Shown here: positions 41,733-49,384 of the stretch, in pieces | How the letters are laid out: every line of letters begins with the position of its first letter | Numbering within the stretch: the first letter of the stretch is position 1 | DNA from: Cryobacterium sp. PH29-G1 | GTDB lineage: Bacteria > Actinomycetota > Actinomycetes > Actinomycetales > Microbacteriaceae | Length of the DNA: 64,000 nucleotides | Reading direction: 5' to 3' | NCBI RefSeq assembly: GCF_030063365.1 | Contig: NZ_JASISY010000002.1 | Coordinates: forward strand, 1-64,000 | The notes under the pieces: generated by a model | What the model saw: only the letters and a program-made list of their open reading frames with translations | The model's database searches: none | Told to the model about the DNA's origin: nothing | Position numbers and translations under genes: made by a program

Positions 41733-43100
41733 ATGGCTTCCTTCTCGAACGCGCCCACGGCCGCAAGTTCCGCTGAATCAGTGGGCGGCTCGCCCACCGG
41801 CCCATCCCAGAAACTCGATCTGACCGCCGAAATCGCGCGTGATCTCATCCGTTTTGACACGACGAACTACGGTGCCGGCCGTTCCAACGGCGAAACGGAT
41901 GCCGCCGAGTACGTCGCCGAGAAGCTGCGAGCCCTCGGGCTGAAGCCTGAACTGTTCGATTCCGAACCGGGCCGGACCAGTGTTGTGGCCCGGGTGAAGG
42001 GTCGCAGCGCGTCCCGCGACGCGCTGGTCGTGCACGGCCACCTCGACGTTGTACCGGCCGACCCGGCCAACTGGAGCGTCGACCCGTTTGCCGGTGTCAT
42101 CAAGGACGGGCTGTTGTGGGGGCGCGGCGCGGTCGACATGAAAAACATGGATGCCATGATCCTGGCCTCCCTGCAAGACGTGATCACCGCCAATGGTGCG
42201 CCCGAACGTGACCTGGTCATCGCGTTTTTCGCCGACGAGGAGGCGGGCGGTGTGCTCGGCTCGCACTTTCTCGTCGACGAACACCCTCAGCTGTTCGAGG
42301 GTGCGACCGAAGCGATCAGTGAGGTCGGCGGGTACTCGATCACGCTCGGTGGCAAACGCGCCTACCTGCTGCAAACTGGGGAGAAAGCGCTGATCTGGGT
42401 CAAGCTCGTCGCTCGCGGTGATGCCGGGCACGGCTCCCGCATTCACCCGAACAATGCCATCACCCGGCTCGCGGAAGCCGTGGCGAAGCTGGGGCGGCAC
42501 GAATGGCCGATTCGGCTCACCGACACAACCGAACAGCTGCTCGGAGAGATCGCCCGAATTCTTGACGTGGACCCTCAGCGTGTCGGCCCCGACGAGCTCG
42601 CCCTCGCCACCGGAACCGCCTCCGGGTTTATTCAGGCCAGCCTGCGCACCACGGCCAACCCCACGGGGTTGAACGCCGGCTATAAGCACAACGTCATCCC
42701 GGACACGGCCGAAGCTCTCATCGACATCCGTTCGCTGCCGGGGGAGGAAGACCTCGTACTCGCCCAGATTCAGGAGATTGTCGGTTCCGACATTGAAATC
42801 GTCACCATGCACCGCGATATCGGCTTGGAGACCGAATTCAGCGGTCCGCTGATCGAGGCCGTTGTGAGCACCCTGGAGCGCCACGATCCCGGAGCGCCGG
42901 TGCTGCCGTACCTGCTCTCGGCGGGAACCGACAACAAGGCGCTCAGCACCCTCGGAATCAAGGGTTACGGATTTGCCCCGCTTCGACTGCCGGCAGACCT
43001 GGACTTTCCGGCCATGTTCCACGGAGTGGATGAACGGGTGCCGCTGGACGCATTAGTGTTTGGCAGGCAGGTTTTGACTGACTTGCTGTCAAATTATTGA
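41733..43100 (+). CDS. M20/M25/M40 family metallopeptidase
   Basis: The 455-residue protein has the two-zinc M20 site: VHGHLDVVPAD (His and general acid Asp), WGRGAVDMKNMDA (bridging Asp), FFADEEAGG (catalytic Glu-Glu), and HNVIPDTAEALIDIR plus a C-terminal GTDNKAL and MFHGVDERVPL (His ligand). The insert at mid-chain is a dimerisation domain. It is a likely dipeptidase or acyl-amino-acid deacylase. The ATG at 41733 is preferred; an in-frame TTG at 41727 is possible. Confidence 0.9.
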   Translation: MASFSNAPTAASSAESVGGSPTGPSQKLDLTAEIARDLIRFDTTNYGAGRSNGETDAAEYVAEKLRALGLKPELFDSEPGRTSVVARVKGRSASRDALVVHGHLDVVPADPANWSVDPFAGVIKDGLLWGRGAVDMKNMDAMILASLQDVITANGAPERDLVIAFFADEEAGGVLGSHFLVDEHPQLFEGATEAISEVGGYSITLGGKRAYLLQTGEKALIWVKLVARGDAGHGSRIHPNNAITRLAEAVAKLGRHEWPIRLTDTTEQLLGEIARILDVDPQRVGPDELALATGTASGFIQASLRTTANPTGLNAGYKHNVIPDTAEALIDIRSLPGEEDLVLAQIQEIVGSDIEIVTMHRDIGLETEFSGPLIEAVVSTLERHDPGAPVLPYLLSAGTDNKALSTLGIKGYGFAPLRLPADLDFPAMFHGVDERVPLDALVFGRQVLTDLLSNY

Positions 43101-43160
43101 CGCTGTGAGCACCACACCCGACCCGGCTGGGTTCGGGCTCCCTGCGAGAAAGCGAAGCGT

Positions 43161-44015
43161 GTGGACTTTCTGAATGCGATCATCCTGGGCTTGGTTCAGG
43201 GACTGACCGAGTTTCTTCCGGTGTCATCCAGTGCCCACATCACCATCGTGGGCCAGTTCTTGGGCACCGGTGAAGACCCAGGGGCTCGTTTCACGGCCAT
43301 CACCCAGATTGGTACCGAGGCCGCCGTCGTCATCTTCTTCTGGCGTGACATCGTGCGCATCATCGGCCAGTGGGTGAAATCGCTCACGGGCCGGGTCTCC
43401 CGCACCGACCCCGACGCCCGTATGGGCTGGCTGATCATTTTGGGCTCGCTGCCCATCGTCATTCTGGGACTACTGTTTCAAGACCAGATCGAAACCGTAC
43501 TGCGTTCGCTCTGGATCACCGCCACCATGCTCATCGTCTTCGGCATCCTGCTCGGCATCGCCGACCACGTGGGTGCCAAACGGCGCAAACTGCACGACAT
43601 CAGCTATGGCCACGGAACGGTTTATGGCTTCGCGCAGGCGCTGGCGCTGATCCCCGGTGTGTCACGGTCGGGTGGCACCATCACCGCCGGGCTGTTCCTC
43701 GGCTACGAGCGTGCCGCAGCGGCCCGCTACGCCTTTCTCTTGGCGATTCCCGCCGTTCTCGGCAGCGGCTTCTACCAGATGTACAAGTCCATTGCCGATC
43801 CCTGCCTGGCCGGCGCAACGAACTGCACTCCCGAAGTCTTCGGCCCGCTGGAAATACTCGTGGCCACGGTTATTGCCTTCGTCGTTGCCCTCGGCGTGAT
43901 CGCCTTCTTTATGAACTACATTTCGAAGCGCAGTTTTCTGCCGTTCGTGATTTATCGCATCGTGCTCGGCATCGTGCTGTTCGTGCTGCTCGGCACGAAC
44001 GTCCTCTCCGCGTAG
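43161..44015 (+). CDS. uppP: Undecaprenyl-diphosphatase (UppP/BacA)
   Basis: The 284-residue, 8-helix membrane protein has [18 protein letters not shown] (catalytic Glu and Ser/His region) and [15 protein letters not shown] (catalytic Arg), both complete. It dephosphorylates undecaprenyl diphosphate to recycle the cell-wall lipid carrier and confers bacitracin tolerance. It starts with GTG. It precedes mshC, as in the mycobacterial uppP region. Confidence 0.95.
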   Translation: MDFLNAIILGLVQGLTEFLPVSSSAHITIVGQFLGTGEDPGARFTAITQIGTEAAVVIFFWRDIVRIIGQWVKSLTGRVSRTDPDARMGWLIILGSLPIVILGLLFQDQIETVLRSLWITATMLIVFGILLGIADHVGAKRRKLHDISYGHGTVYGFAQALALIPGVSRSGGTITAGLFLGYERAAAARYAFLLAIPAVLGSGFYQMYKSIADPCLAGATNCTPEVFGPLEILVATVIAFVVALGVIAFFMNYISKRSFLPFVIYRIVLGIVLFVLLGTNVLSA

Positions 44016-44076
44016 CCGGCGCCGAGAGCATCGGCCACAGAACTGCCGGCGCGCGAAGCGCCGGCCCGATGAAAGC

Positions 44077-44082
44077 TAGGCT
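44077..44082 (+). promoter_or_regulatory. Probable -10 box of mshC
   Basis: TAGGCT lies 6 nt before the ATG at 44089; identical to the box before the dacA-like gene. Confidence 0.45.
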
Positions 44083-44088
44083 GGTTTC

Positions 44089-45432
44089 ATGCGTGCATGG
44101 AATCGACCCGAAATTGTCTCTGTCCCCGGCGAGTCGAGTGCACCGTGGCTCCATGACACCAAAACCGACAGCCTCGTACTGGCCCAGCCGCTCGATGCTG
44201 CCCGCCTCTACGTCTGCGGCATCACACCCTACGACGCGACGCACATCGGGCACGCCAACACCTATCTCGCCTTCGACACCCTGCAGCGGGTCTGGATCGA
44301 CGCCGGTTTTCGTGTGCATTACGCCCAAAATGTGACGGATGTCGATGACCCGCTCCTGGAACGAGCCACCGCCACCGGCGTGGACTGGCGAGCCCTGGCC
44401 GAGTCCCAAGTGGAACTTTTTCGCACCGACATGGAAGCCCTCGGCATCATTCCGCCGAACGATTTTGTTGCCGTGACCGAGGTCATCGACGAGGTTTCTG
44501 CTGCGGTCGCGTTGCTGCAGGATGCCGGACTCGCCTATCCAGTGCCCACCGACGGTGCCATCGCCGGGGCCGACGGCCGGATCGCCGAAGACCTCTACTT
44601 CGATATTCACGCCGCCGAAACCCGCACCGACTGGACGCTCGGTGACGAGAGCAACCTCGACGCGGCCAGCATGCTCCGTCTCTTCGCCGAGCGCGGGGGA
44701 GACCCCGGCCGGGCGGGTAAGCGTGATCGTCTCGACCCGCTGCTCTGGAAGGCCGCGCGTGCCGGGGAACCCGCCTGGGAGTCATCCGTCGGCGCGGGAC
44801 GCCCGGGGTGGCACATTGAGTGTTCGGTCATTGCCCTGAAGGAACTCGGCACCGACTTCACGGTGCAGGGGGGTGGGTCAGACCTGATCTTTCCGCACCA
44901 TGATATGAGCGCCGGCCATGCGCAGGCGCTGTCCGGACATCCGCTGGCTGGGGTATACAGCCACACCGGCATGGTGGCGTATCAGGGCGAGAAGATGAGT
45001 AAATCCCTCGGCAATCTGGTTCTGGTCTCGAGGCTACGAGCCCAAAACGTAGACCCCCGAGCGATTCGACTGGCCCTGCTGGCGCGGCACTACCGCACCG
45101 ATTGGGAATGGACGGCAGCGCACCTGGACGAAGCCATCGCCCGCCTCACGGCGTGGTCTGCGGCATTTGGTGCTGCGGCCATCGAGGGTGCGTCCTCCGG
45201 TGCTACGGGAATCAGCGCTCCGGCCGTACTGGGCGCCGCAGCCGTAACTGCGTCGAGCGCTGCGCCAACAGGAACCGCCGCGACACTCGTGGATTCCCTC
45301 CGCCTGGCGCTCCGGCACGACCTGGATACGCCCCAGGCCCTGCGGCTCGTCGACGACGCGGCCGCCGGCCCGGTCGACGACCCAGCGCTGGTGAATCGCG
45401 CCGTCAGTGCGCTGCTGGGCGTAGCCCTGTAG
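44089..45432 (+). CDS. mshC: L-cysteine:1D-myo-inositol 2-amino-2-deoxy-alpha-D-glucopyranoside ligase
   Basis: The 447-residue enzyme is a CysRS paralogue that joins cysteine to GlcN-inositol in mycothiol synthesis. It has the catalytic-zinc Cys43 (YVCGITPYDATHIGHANTY), the HIGH motif at 52-55 and KMSKS at 302-306, WHIEC (Cys245) and FPHHDMSAGHAQAL. The N-terminus MRAWNRPEIVSVPG and the absence of the CysRS anticodon-binding domain distinguish MshC from CysRS. It has an unusual Ala/Ser/Thr-rich run at about residues 360-400. Adjacent genes (uppP, PAC2) match the mycobacterial gene neighbourhood. Confidence 0.95.
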   Translation: MRAWNRPEIVSVPGESSAPWLHDTKTDSLVLAQPLDAARLYVCGITPYDATHIGHANTYLAFDTLQRVWIDAGFRVHYAQNVTDVDDPLLERATATGVDWRALAESQVELFRTDMEALGIIPPNDFVAVTEVIDEVSAAVALLQDAGLAYPVPTDGAIAGADGRIAEDLYFDIHAAETRTDWTLGDESNLDAASMLRLFAERGGDPGRAGKRDRLDPLLWKAARAGEPAWESSVGAGRPGWHIECSVIALKELGTDFTVQGGGSDLIFPHHDMSAGHAQALSGHPLAGVYSHTGMVAYQGEKMSKSLGNLVLVSRLRAQNVDPRAIRLALLARHYRTDWEWTAAHLDEAIARLTAWSAAFGAAAIEGASSGATGISAPAVLGAAAVTASSAAPTGTAATLVDSLRLALRHDLDTPQALRLVDDAAAGPVDDPALVNRAVSALLGVAL

Positions 45433-45477
45433 TACCCGGTGCGCCGGGTCGCCCACCTGCTTTAGCGCCGCGCTGCT

Positions 45478-46434
45478 CTAGTGACGTGGCCCGTCTGGCC
45501 TGCCACCGGGGTTGTCGGGACGACCATCAGCGCGCCCGTCGCGCCCGTCGGTGCCCCGTTTGCGCAGGTATTTCTCGAATTCCTGCGCAATCGCCTCGCC
45601 GCTGGCCTCCGGCGAGTCCACGGTATCCCTGGCCTGCTCGAGCTGGGCGATATACGCCGCCATTTCCTCGTCCTCGCCAGCCAAGACGTCAATGCCGGAT
45701 TCCCACTCGGCGGCCTCGGTGACCAGCGCACCGCGGGGGATCACCACGTCGATGACCTCTTCCAGCTTGTCAATCAACGCGAGCATCGCCTTGGGCGACG
45801 GCGCATTGTGCACATAGTGGGGGACGGATGCCCAAATCGACAGGGTGGGGATGCCCACCGTTTCGGCGGCGTTCGACAACACGCTGAGAATGCCGACCGG
45901 CCCTTCGTAGCTGCTGCGTTCGATCTGCAGTTCGGCACGCACCTGTGGGTTGTCGCTCGAGACGAAGATGGAAATGGGTCGGGTGTGCGGAACGTCAGCG
46001 AGCATCGCTCCAAGAAACACCACGCCGCTCACGTCAGCGGCGAGGGCTGCATCGATGATTTCCGCCGCGAAACTCTTCCAACTCCGCGACGGTTCAGTGC
46101 CGATCAGTAGGTAAATATTGGCCGCGTTCGTTCCGCTTACGCGTAGTTGTGCATCTTCTGCCAGCGGCACACTGACAACTCCGGGCGTCGTCGGGCCGTA
46201 CATGATCGCGCCGGGCCAACCGATGGTTCGCACGCCGTCTTCATTGGTCGACACGGTCGGGCGGTTGAACTGGTAGTCAAAGTACAACTCGGGATCGACC
46301 TCGGTGAGTATTTCGACGTCGAGCAGGTCTTTGAGCGCGCGGACCGCTCCCGTAGCAGCCTCACCGGCATCATTCCAGCCTTCGAAAGCGACAACGAGAA
46401 GTCGCCCGCCCAGAAACCCATTACCGTCAGTCAC
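45478..46434 (-). CDS. PAC2 family protein (proteasome assembly chaperone-like)
   Basis: The 318-residue protein has LLVVAFEGWNDAGEAATGAVRAL, FDYQFNRPTV, LLIGTEPSRSWKSFAAEII, FLGAMLADVPHTRPI and VPHYVHNAPSPKAMLALIDKLE, the PAC2 pattern. PAC2 proteins are related to eukaryotic proteasome-assembly chaperones; the bacterial role is not established. A charged low-complexity tail (GTDGRDGRADGRPDNPGG) ends it. It starts with GTG and converges with mshC. Confidence 0.9.
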   Translation of the reverse strand: MTDGNGFLGGRLLVVAFEGWNDAGEAATGAVRALKDLLDVEILTEVDPELYFDYQFNRPTVSTNEDGVRTIGWPGAIMYGPTTPGVVSVPLAEDAQLRVSGTNAANIYLLIGTEPSRSWKSFAAEIIDAALAADVSGVVFLGAMLADVPHTRPISIFVSSDNPQVRAELQIERSSYEGPVGILSVLSNAAETVGIPTLSIWASVPHYVHNAPSPKAMLALIDKLEEVIDVVIPRGALVTEAAEWESGIDVLAGEDEEMAAYIAQLEQARDTVDSPEASGEAIAQEFEKYLRKRGTDGRDGRADGRPDNPGGRPDGPRH

Positions 46435-46500
46435 CGTCTATATCCTCAATTCCTGAAGCCTCCCTCGTGGAGGGCCTCCGTCAAGGATAGGCGGTGGCCC

Positions 46501-46506
46501 TACACT
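46501..46506 (+). promoter_or_regulatory. Probable -10 box of the HAD hydrolase gene
   Basis: TACACT lies 8 nt before GTG at 46515. It would fall inside the gene if the upstream GTG at 46494 were used, so it favours 46515. Confidence 0.4.
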
Positions 46507-46514
46507 TGAACCCC

Positions 46515-47282
46515 GTGAATGTTTTTCCTGAGCCGCTTCCCGCGCCCGCTTCCCTGCCCGCCGCCGTTCTGTGGGACATGGACGGGACCATCGTCGACAC
46601 CGAGCCGTACTGGATGCGCGCAGAAACCGAGCTCGTGGCCGAGTTCGGTGGTGTCTGGACGCACGACGACTGCATGTTGATGGTCGGGGCCGGACTGTGG
46701 AATTCCGCAGCCATTCTGCAATCCCGAGGCGTGGATCTGAGTGCGGATGCCATTGTGGCGCGACTGACCGACCGCGTTCAGGAACAGCTCGCCGAACACG
46801 GTATCCCCTGGCGTCCCGGATCACGGGAGCTCCTGCAGCAACTCAAAGCCGCCGGGGTGCCTACAGCCCTCGTCACAATGTCCGTTGAGCGCATGGCCCG
46901 CCAAATCGTCGACCTCATTGATTTTGTCGCCTTCGATGTCGTCGTTGCGGGTGATATGGTCGCCAACAGCAAGCCCCATCCGGATCCGTATCTGGTCGCC
47001 GCGGATCGACTGGGGGTCAATCCGGCACAGTGCATCGCAGTGGAAGATTCTGTTCCGGGCGTCGCGTCCGCCGTTGCCGCCGGTACCATCACTATTGCCG
47101 TACCGCACCAGATCGACCTGCCGGAAAGTGCCTCCTACACCCGCTGGTCCACCCTCGAGGGGCGCACCATTCACGACATCACGGCCCTCTATGTCAATGC
47201 GAGGCGGTCCGATTCGGCCGCTTCCCCTCATCCTCTCGCCCCCACCGGCTCCGCCCGAAACGAAAGCGCACCAGACGCATGA
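46515..47282 (+). CDS. HAD family phosphatase (beta-phosphoglucomutase-like)
   Basis: The 255-residue protein has motif I LWDMDGTIVDTEPYW, motif II VTMS, the conserved Lys in SKPHPDPY and motif IV VEDSVPGVASAVAAG, the pattern of GS1-like and pseudouridine-5'-phosphatase HADs. The substrate is unknown. GTG at 46515 is the likely start; a 7-residue-longer version begins at 46494. Its stop overlaps the trmI start by 4 bp, so they are translationally coupled. Confidence 0.86.
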   Translation: MNVFPEPLPAPASLPAAVLWDMDGTIVDTEPYWMRAETELVAEFGGVWTHDDCMLMVGAGLWNSAAILQSRGVDLSADAIVARLTDRVQEQLAEHGIPWRPGSRELLQQLKAAGVPTALVTMSVERMARQIVDLIDFVAFDVVVAGDMVANSKPHPDPYLVAADRLGVNPAQCIAVEDSVPGVASAVAAGTITIAVPHQIDLPESASYTRWSTLEGRTIHDITALYVNARRSDSAASPHPLAPTGSARNESAPDA

Positions 47283-48280
47283 GCAACAACCAGGTCATTC
47301 AAAACAGCGGATTGTTTCGCGTCGGCGACCGCGTGCAACTCACCGGGCCCAAGGGCCGGATGAATACCATCACCCTTCAGGAGGGGCTGACCTTTCACAC
47401 CCACCGCGGCATCTTGGCCCACGACGACATCATCGGGCAGCCGGACGGATCGGTCGTCACCAATAACGTGGGCGTCGAGCACCTCGCGCTTCGGCCCCTC
47501 CTGGTCGACTTCGTGATGAGCATGCCCCGCGGTGCTGCCATCATCTATCCCAAGGACGCGGCTCAAATTTTGGCTCAGGCCGATATCTTTCCCGGCGCGA
47601 CGGTCGTGGAAGCCGGCGTCGGATCGGGTGCTCTCTCGCTCTGGCTGCTGCGCGCGATCGGACCGGCCGGCCGACTGGCATCCTTCGAACGACGCGAGGA
47701 ATTCGCCGATGTCGCCCGCGATAATATCGCCACCTTCCTCGGGAATGATCCGCAGAACTGGACCATCACGCTCGGTGACCTCGCCGAGACACTGCCCGAC
47801 ACCATGCCGGTGCAGAGCGTCGACCGGGTGGTTCTGGACATGCTGGCGCCGTGGGAATGCCTCGGTGCCGTCTCCGACGCCCTCAAGCCGGGTGGAGTGC
47901 TGCTCTGCTACGTCGCTACCGTGACGCAGCTCTCCCGCGTAGCCGAGGCCATTCGCGGCACCGGGTTTTATACGAACCCTGATTCCAACGAAACGATGAT
48001 TCGGGGCTGGCACGTGGAGGGACTCGCTGTGCGGCCCGATCACCGCATGATCGGCCATACCGGGTTTCTGATCACGGCACGCCGGTTGGCCCCCGACACG
48101 ACCCTGCCCGAACTGAAACGCCGTCCGTCCAAGACCGATTTCAGCGACGCGGATGTCGAGGCCTGGACCCCGGGCGCGCTCGGCGAACGCAACGTGAGCG
48201 CCAAAGTGATGCGGAAACGGGTGCGGGCGGCCGGAACAAGCGCAGAGCTTTCCAAGGCCCGCGACCTCGACGCCGGTTAG
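47279..48280 (+). CDS. trmI: tRNA (adenine-58-N1)-methyltransferase TrmI
   Basis: The 333-residue enzyme has an N-terminal beta-barrel-like region (GLFRVGDRVQLTGPKGRMNTITLQEGLTFHTHRG) and a class I SAM fold with VVEAGVGSGALSLWLLRAIGPAGRL (motif I) and VDRVVLDMLAPWECL (motif IV). It methylates A58 in the tRNA T-loop as a tetramer. It starts at the ATG overlapping the HAD stop. In mycobacteria the orthologue also lies near the proteasome genes; here PAC2 and pafBC are nearby. A short terminator follows the stop. Confidence 0.93.
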   Translation: MSNNQVIQNSGLFRVGDRVQLTGPKGRMNTITLQEGLTFHTHRGILAHDDIIGQPDGSVVTNNVGVEHLALRPLLVDFVMSMPRGAAIIYPKDAAQILAQADIFPGATVVEAGVGSGALSLWLLRAIGPAGRLASFERREEFADVARDNIATFLGNDPQNWTITLGDLAETLPDTMPVQSVDRVVLDMLAPWECLGAVSDALKPGGVLLCYVATVTQLSRVAEAIRGTGFYTNPDSNETMIRGWHVEGLAVRPDHRMIGHTGFLITARRLAPDTTLPELKRRPSKTDFSDADVEAWTPGALGERNVSAKVMRKRVRAAGTSAELSKARDLDAG

Positions 48281-48283
48281 GAT

Positions 48284-48301
48284 AGGGCCCGGCCCTTTTT
48301 T
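48284..48301 (+). terminator. Rho-independent terminator after trmI
   Basis: AGGGC-CCG-GCCCT hairpin starting 4 bp after the trmI stop, followed by six T (48296-48301). Confidence 0.8.
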
Positions 48302-48404
48302 GGTTGTAGTACGCCGAAGCCGCAGCCCCTAAGGCATCCGCAAAACCCCTCATACCAGCGCAGCAGATTCACGCTGCAGCAACCCCGTACCGAAAGAAGG
48401 ACTT

Positions 48405-49370
48405 GTGCGCAAAGCATCCGCGCTGATCGTCACCGCCGGCCTCGTGATGACGGCACTGACCGCGTGCGCCAGCCCCGGCACGGCCGAGGCTTCCTGCGAC
48501 ACCGGCGCCACCTCGGGCGCAGCCTCGAAGTTGGTCTCCGCCTCCGGCGACTTCGGCTCGGCACCCGACGTGACGTTTCCGACACCGCTGAAGAGCACGT
48601 CAACGCAAGCCACCGAGATCATCTCCGGGTCGGGCACGAAGTCTGTCGCTGGCCAGCAACTCAACGTTGAACTGAATGTGTACAACGGAACGACCGGGCA
48701 GCTCATCCAGCAGGGCGCCTACGACGGCACAAACTTCATTCCGGTCGTGCTCAACGGCGTCGGTATCAAGGGAATCACCGACGGGCTGCTCTGCAGCCAG
48801 GTTGGCGAACGAGTCGCGATCGTTGTTGCTCCCGACGACGCCTTCGGCGCAGCGGGAAATGAGCAGTTTGGGGTCGCCCCAACGGATTCCCTCGTTGTCG
48901 TCGCCGATGTCGTGAAGGCTTTTCTGCCCCGCGCCGACGGAGCGGATCAGACGGTTGCGAACGGTCTGCCGGCCGTTGTTCTCAATGCAGACGGTGTTCC
49001 CGGCGTTGTTGTGCCGAACGGTGACGCTCCGACCACGCTTGAAGTCGGTGTGCTCAAGAAGGGTGCCGGTGAGAAGGTCGTGGAGGGTTCGACCATCACG
49101 GTGAACTACTCCGGCGTGCTGTGGAAGGAAAAGACCGTCTTCGACTCCAGCTGGGCCAACGGATCGCCGATGCCGCTCGTTGTCGCCGCCGGATCCGAAA
49201 CTCAGGCCGGCGTGATCGCCGGAATGGCCACGGCACTCACTGGCCAGACGGTTGGATCCCAGATCGTCATGGTCATTCCGCCCGAGTTGGGTTACGGCTC
49301 AGCGGCGACCGCCGCGATTCCGGCCGACTCCACCCTCATCTTCGTCGTCGACATTCTCGGCGTTAACTAA
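48405..49370 (+). CDS. FKBP-type peptidyl-prolyl isomerase, lipoprotein
   Basis: The 321-residue protein starts with a lipoprotein signal and lipobox LTAC (Cys21), so it is anchored outside the membrane. The C-terminal 110 residues are an FKBP domain: GSTITVNYSGVLWKEKTVFDSSW, GSQIVMVIPPELGYG and STLIFVVDILGVN. An upstream repeat of the same fold (GQQLNVELNVYNGTTGQLIQQG, RVAIVVAPDDAFGA, DSLVVVADVVKA) is degenerate. It isomerises X-Pro bonds in secreted proteins. It starts with GTG, with AAGGA upstream. Confidence 0.92.
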   Translation: MRKASALIVTAGLVMTALTACASPGTAEASCDTGATSGAASKLVSASGDFGSAPDVTFPTPLKSTSTQATEIISGSGTKSVAGQQLNVELNVYNGTTGQLIQQGAYDGTNFIPVVLNGVGIKGITDGLLCSQVGERVAIVVAPDDAFGAAGNEQFGVAPTDSLVVVADVVKAFLPRADGADQTVANGLPAVVLNADGVPGVVVPNGDAPTTLEVGVLKKGAGEKVVEGSTITVNYSGVLWKEKTVFDSSWANGSPMPLVVAAGSETQAGVIAGMATALTGQTVGSQIVMVIPPELGYGSAATAAIPADSTLIFVVDILGVN

Positions 49371-49384
49371 AATAGGTCTGCTTC

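Noticed and set aside
41778-43022. A 414-residue leftward frame opposite the M20 peptidase
   Set aside because: It is a shadow of a peptidase with a full metal site and has no known domain.
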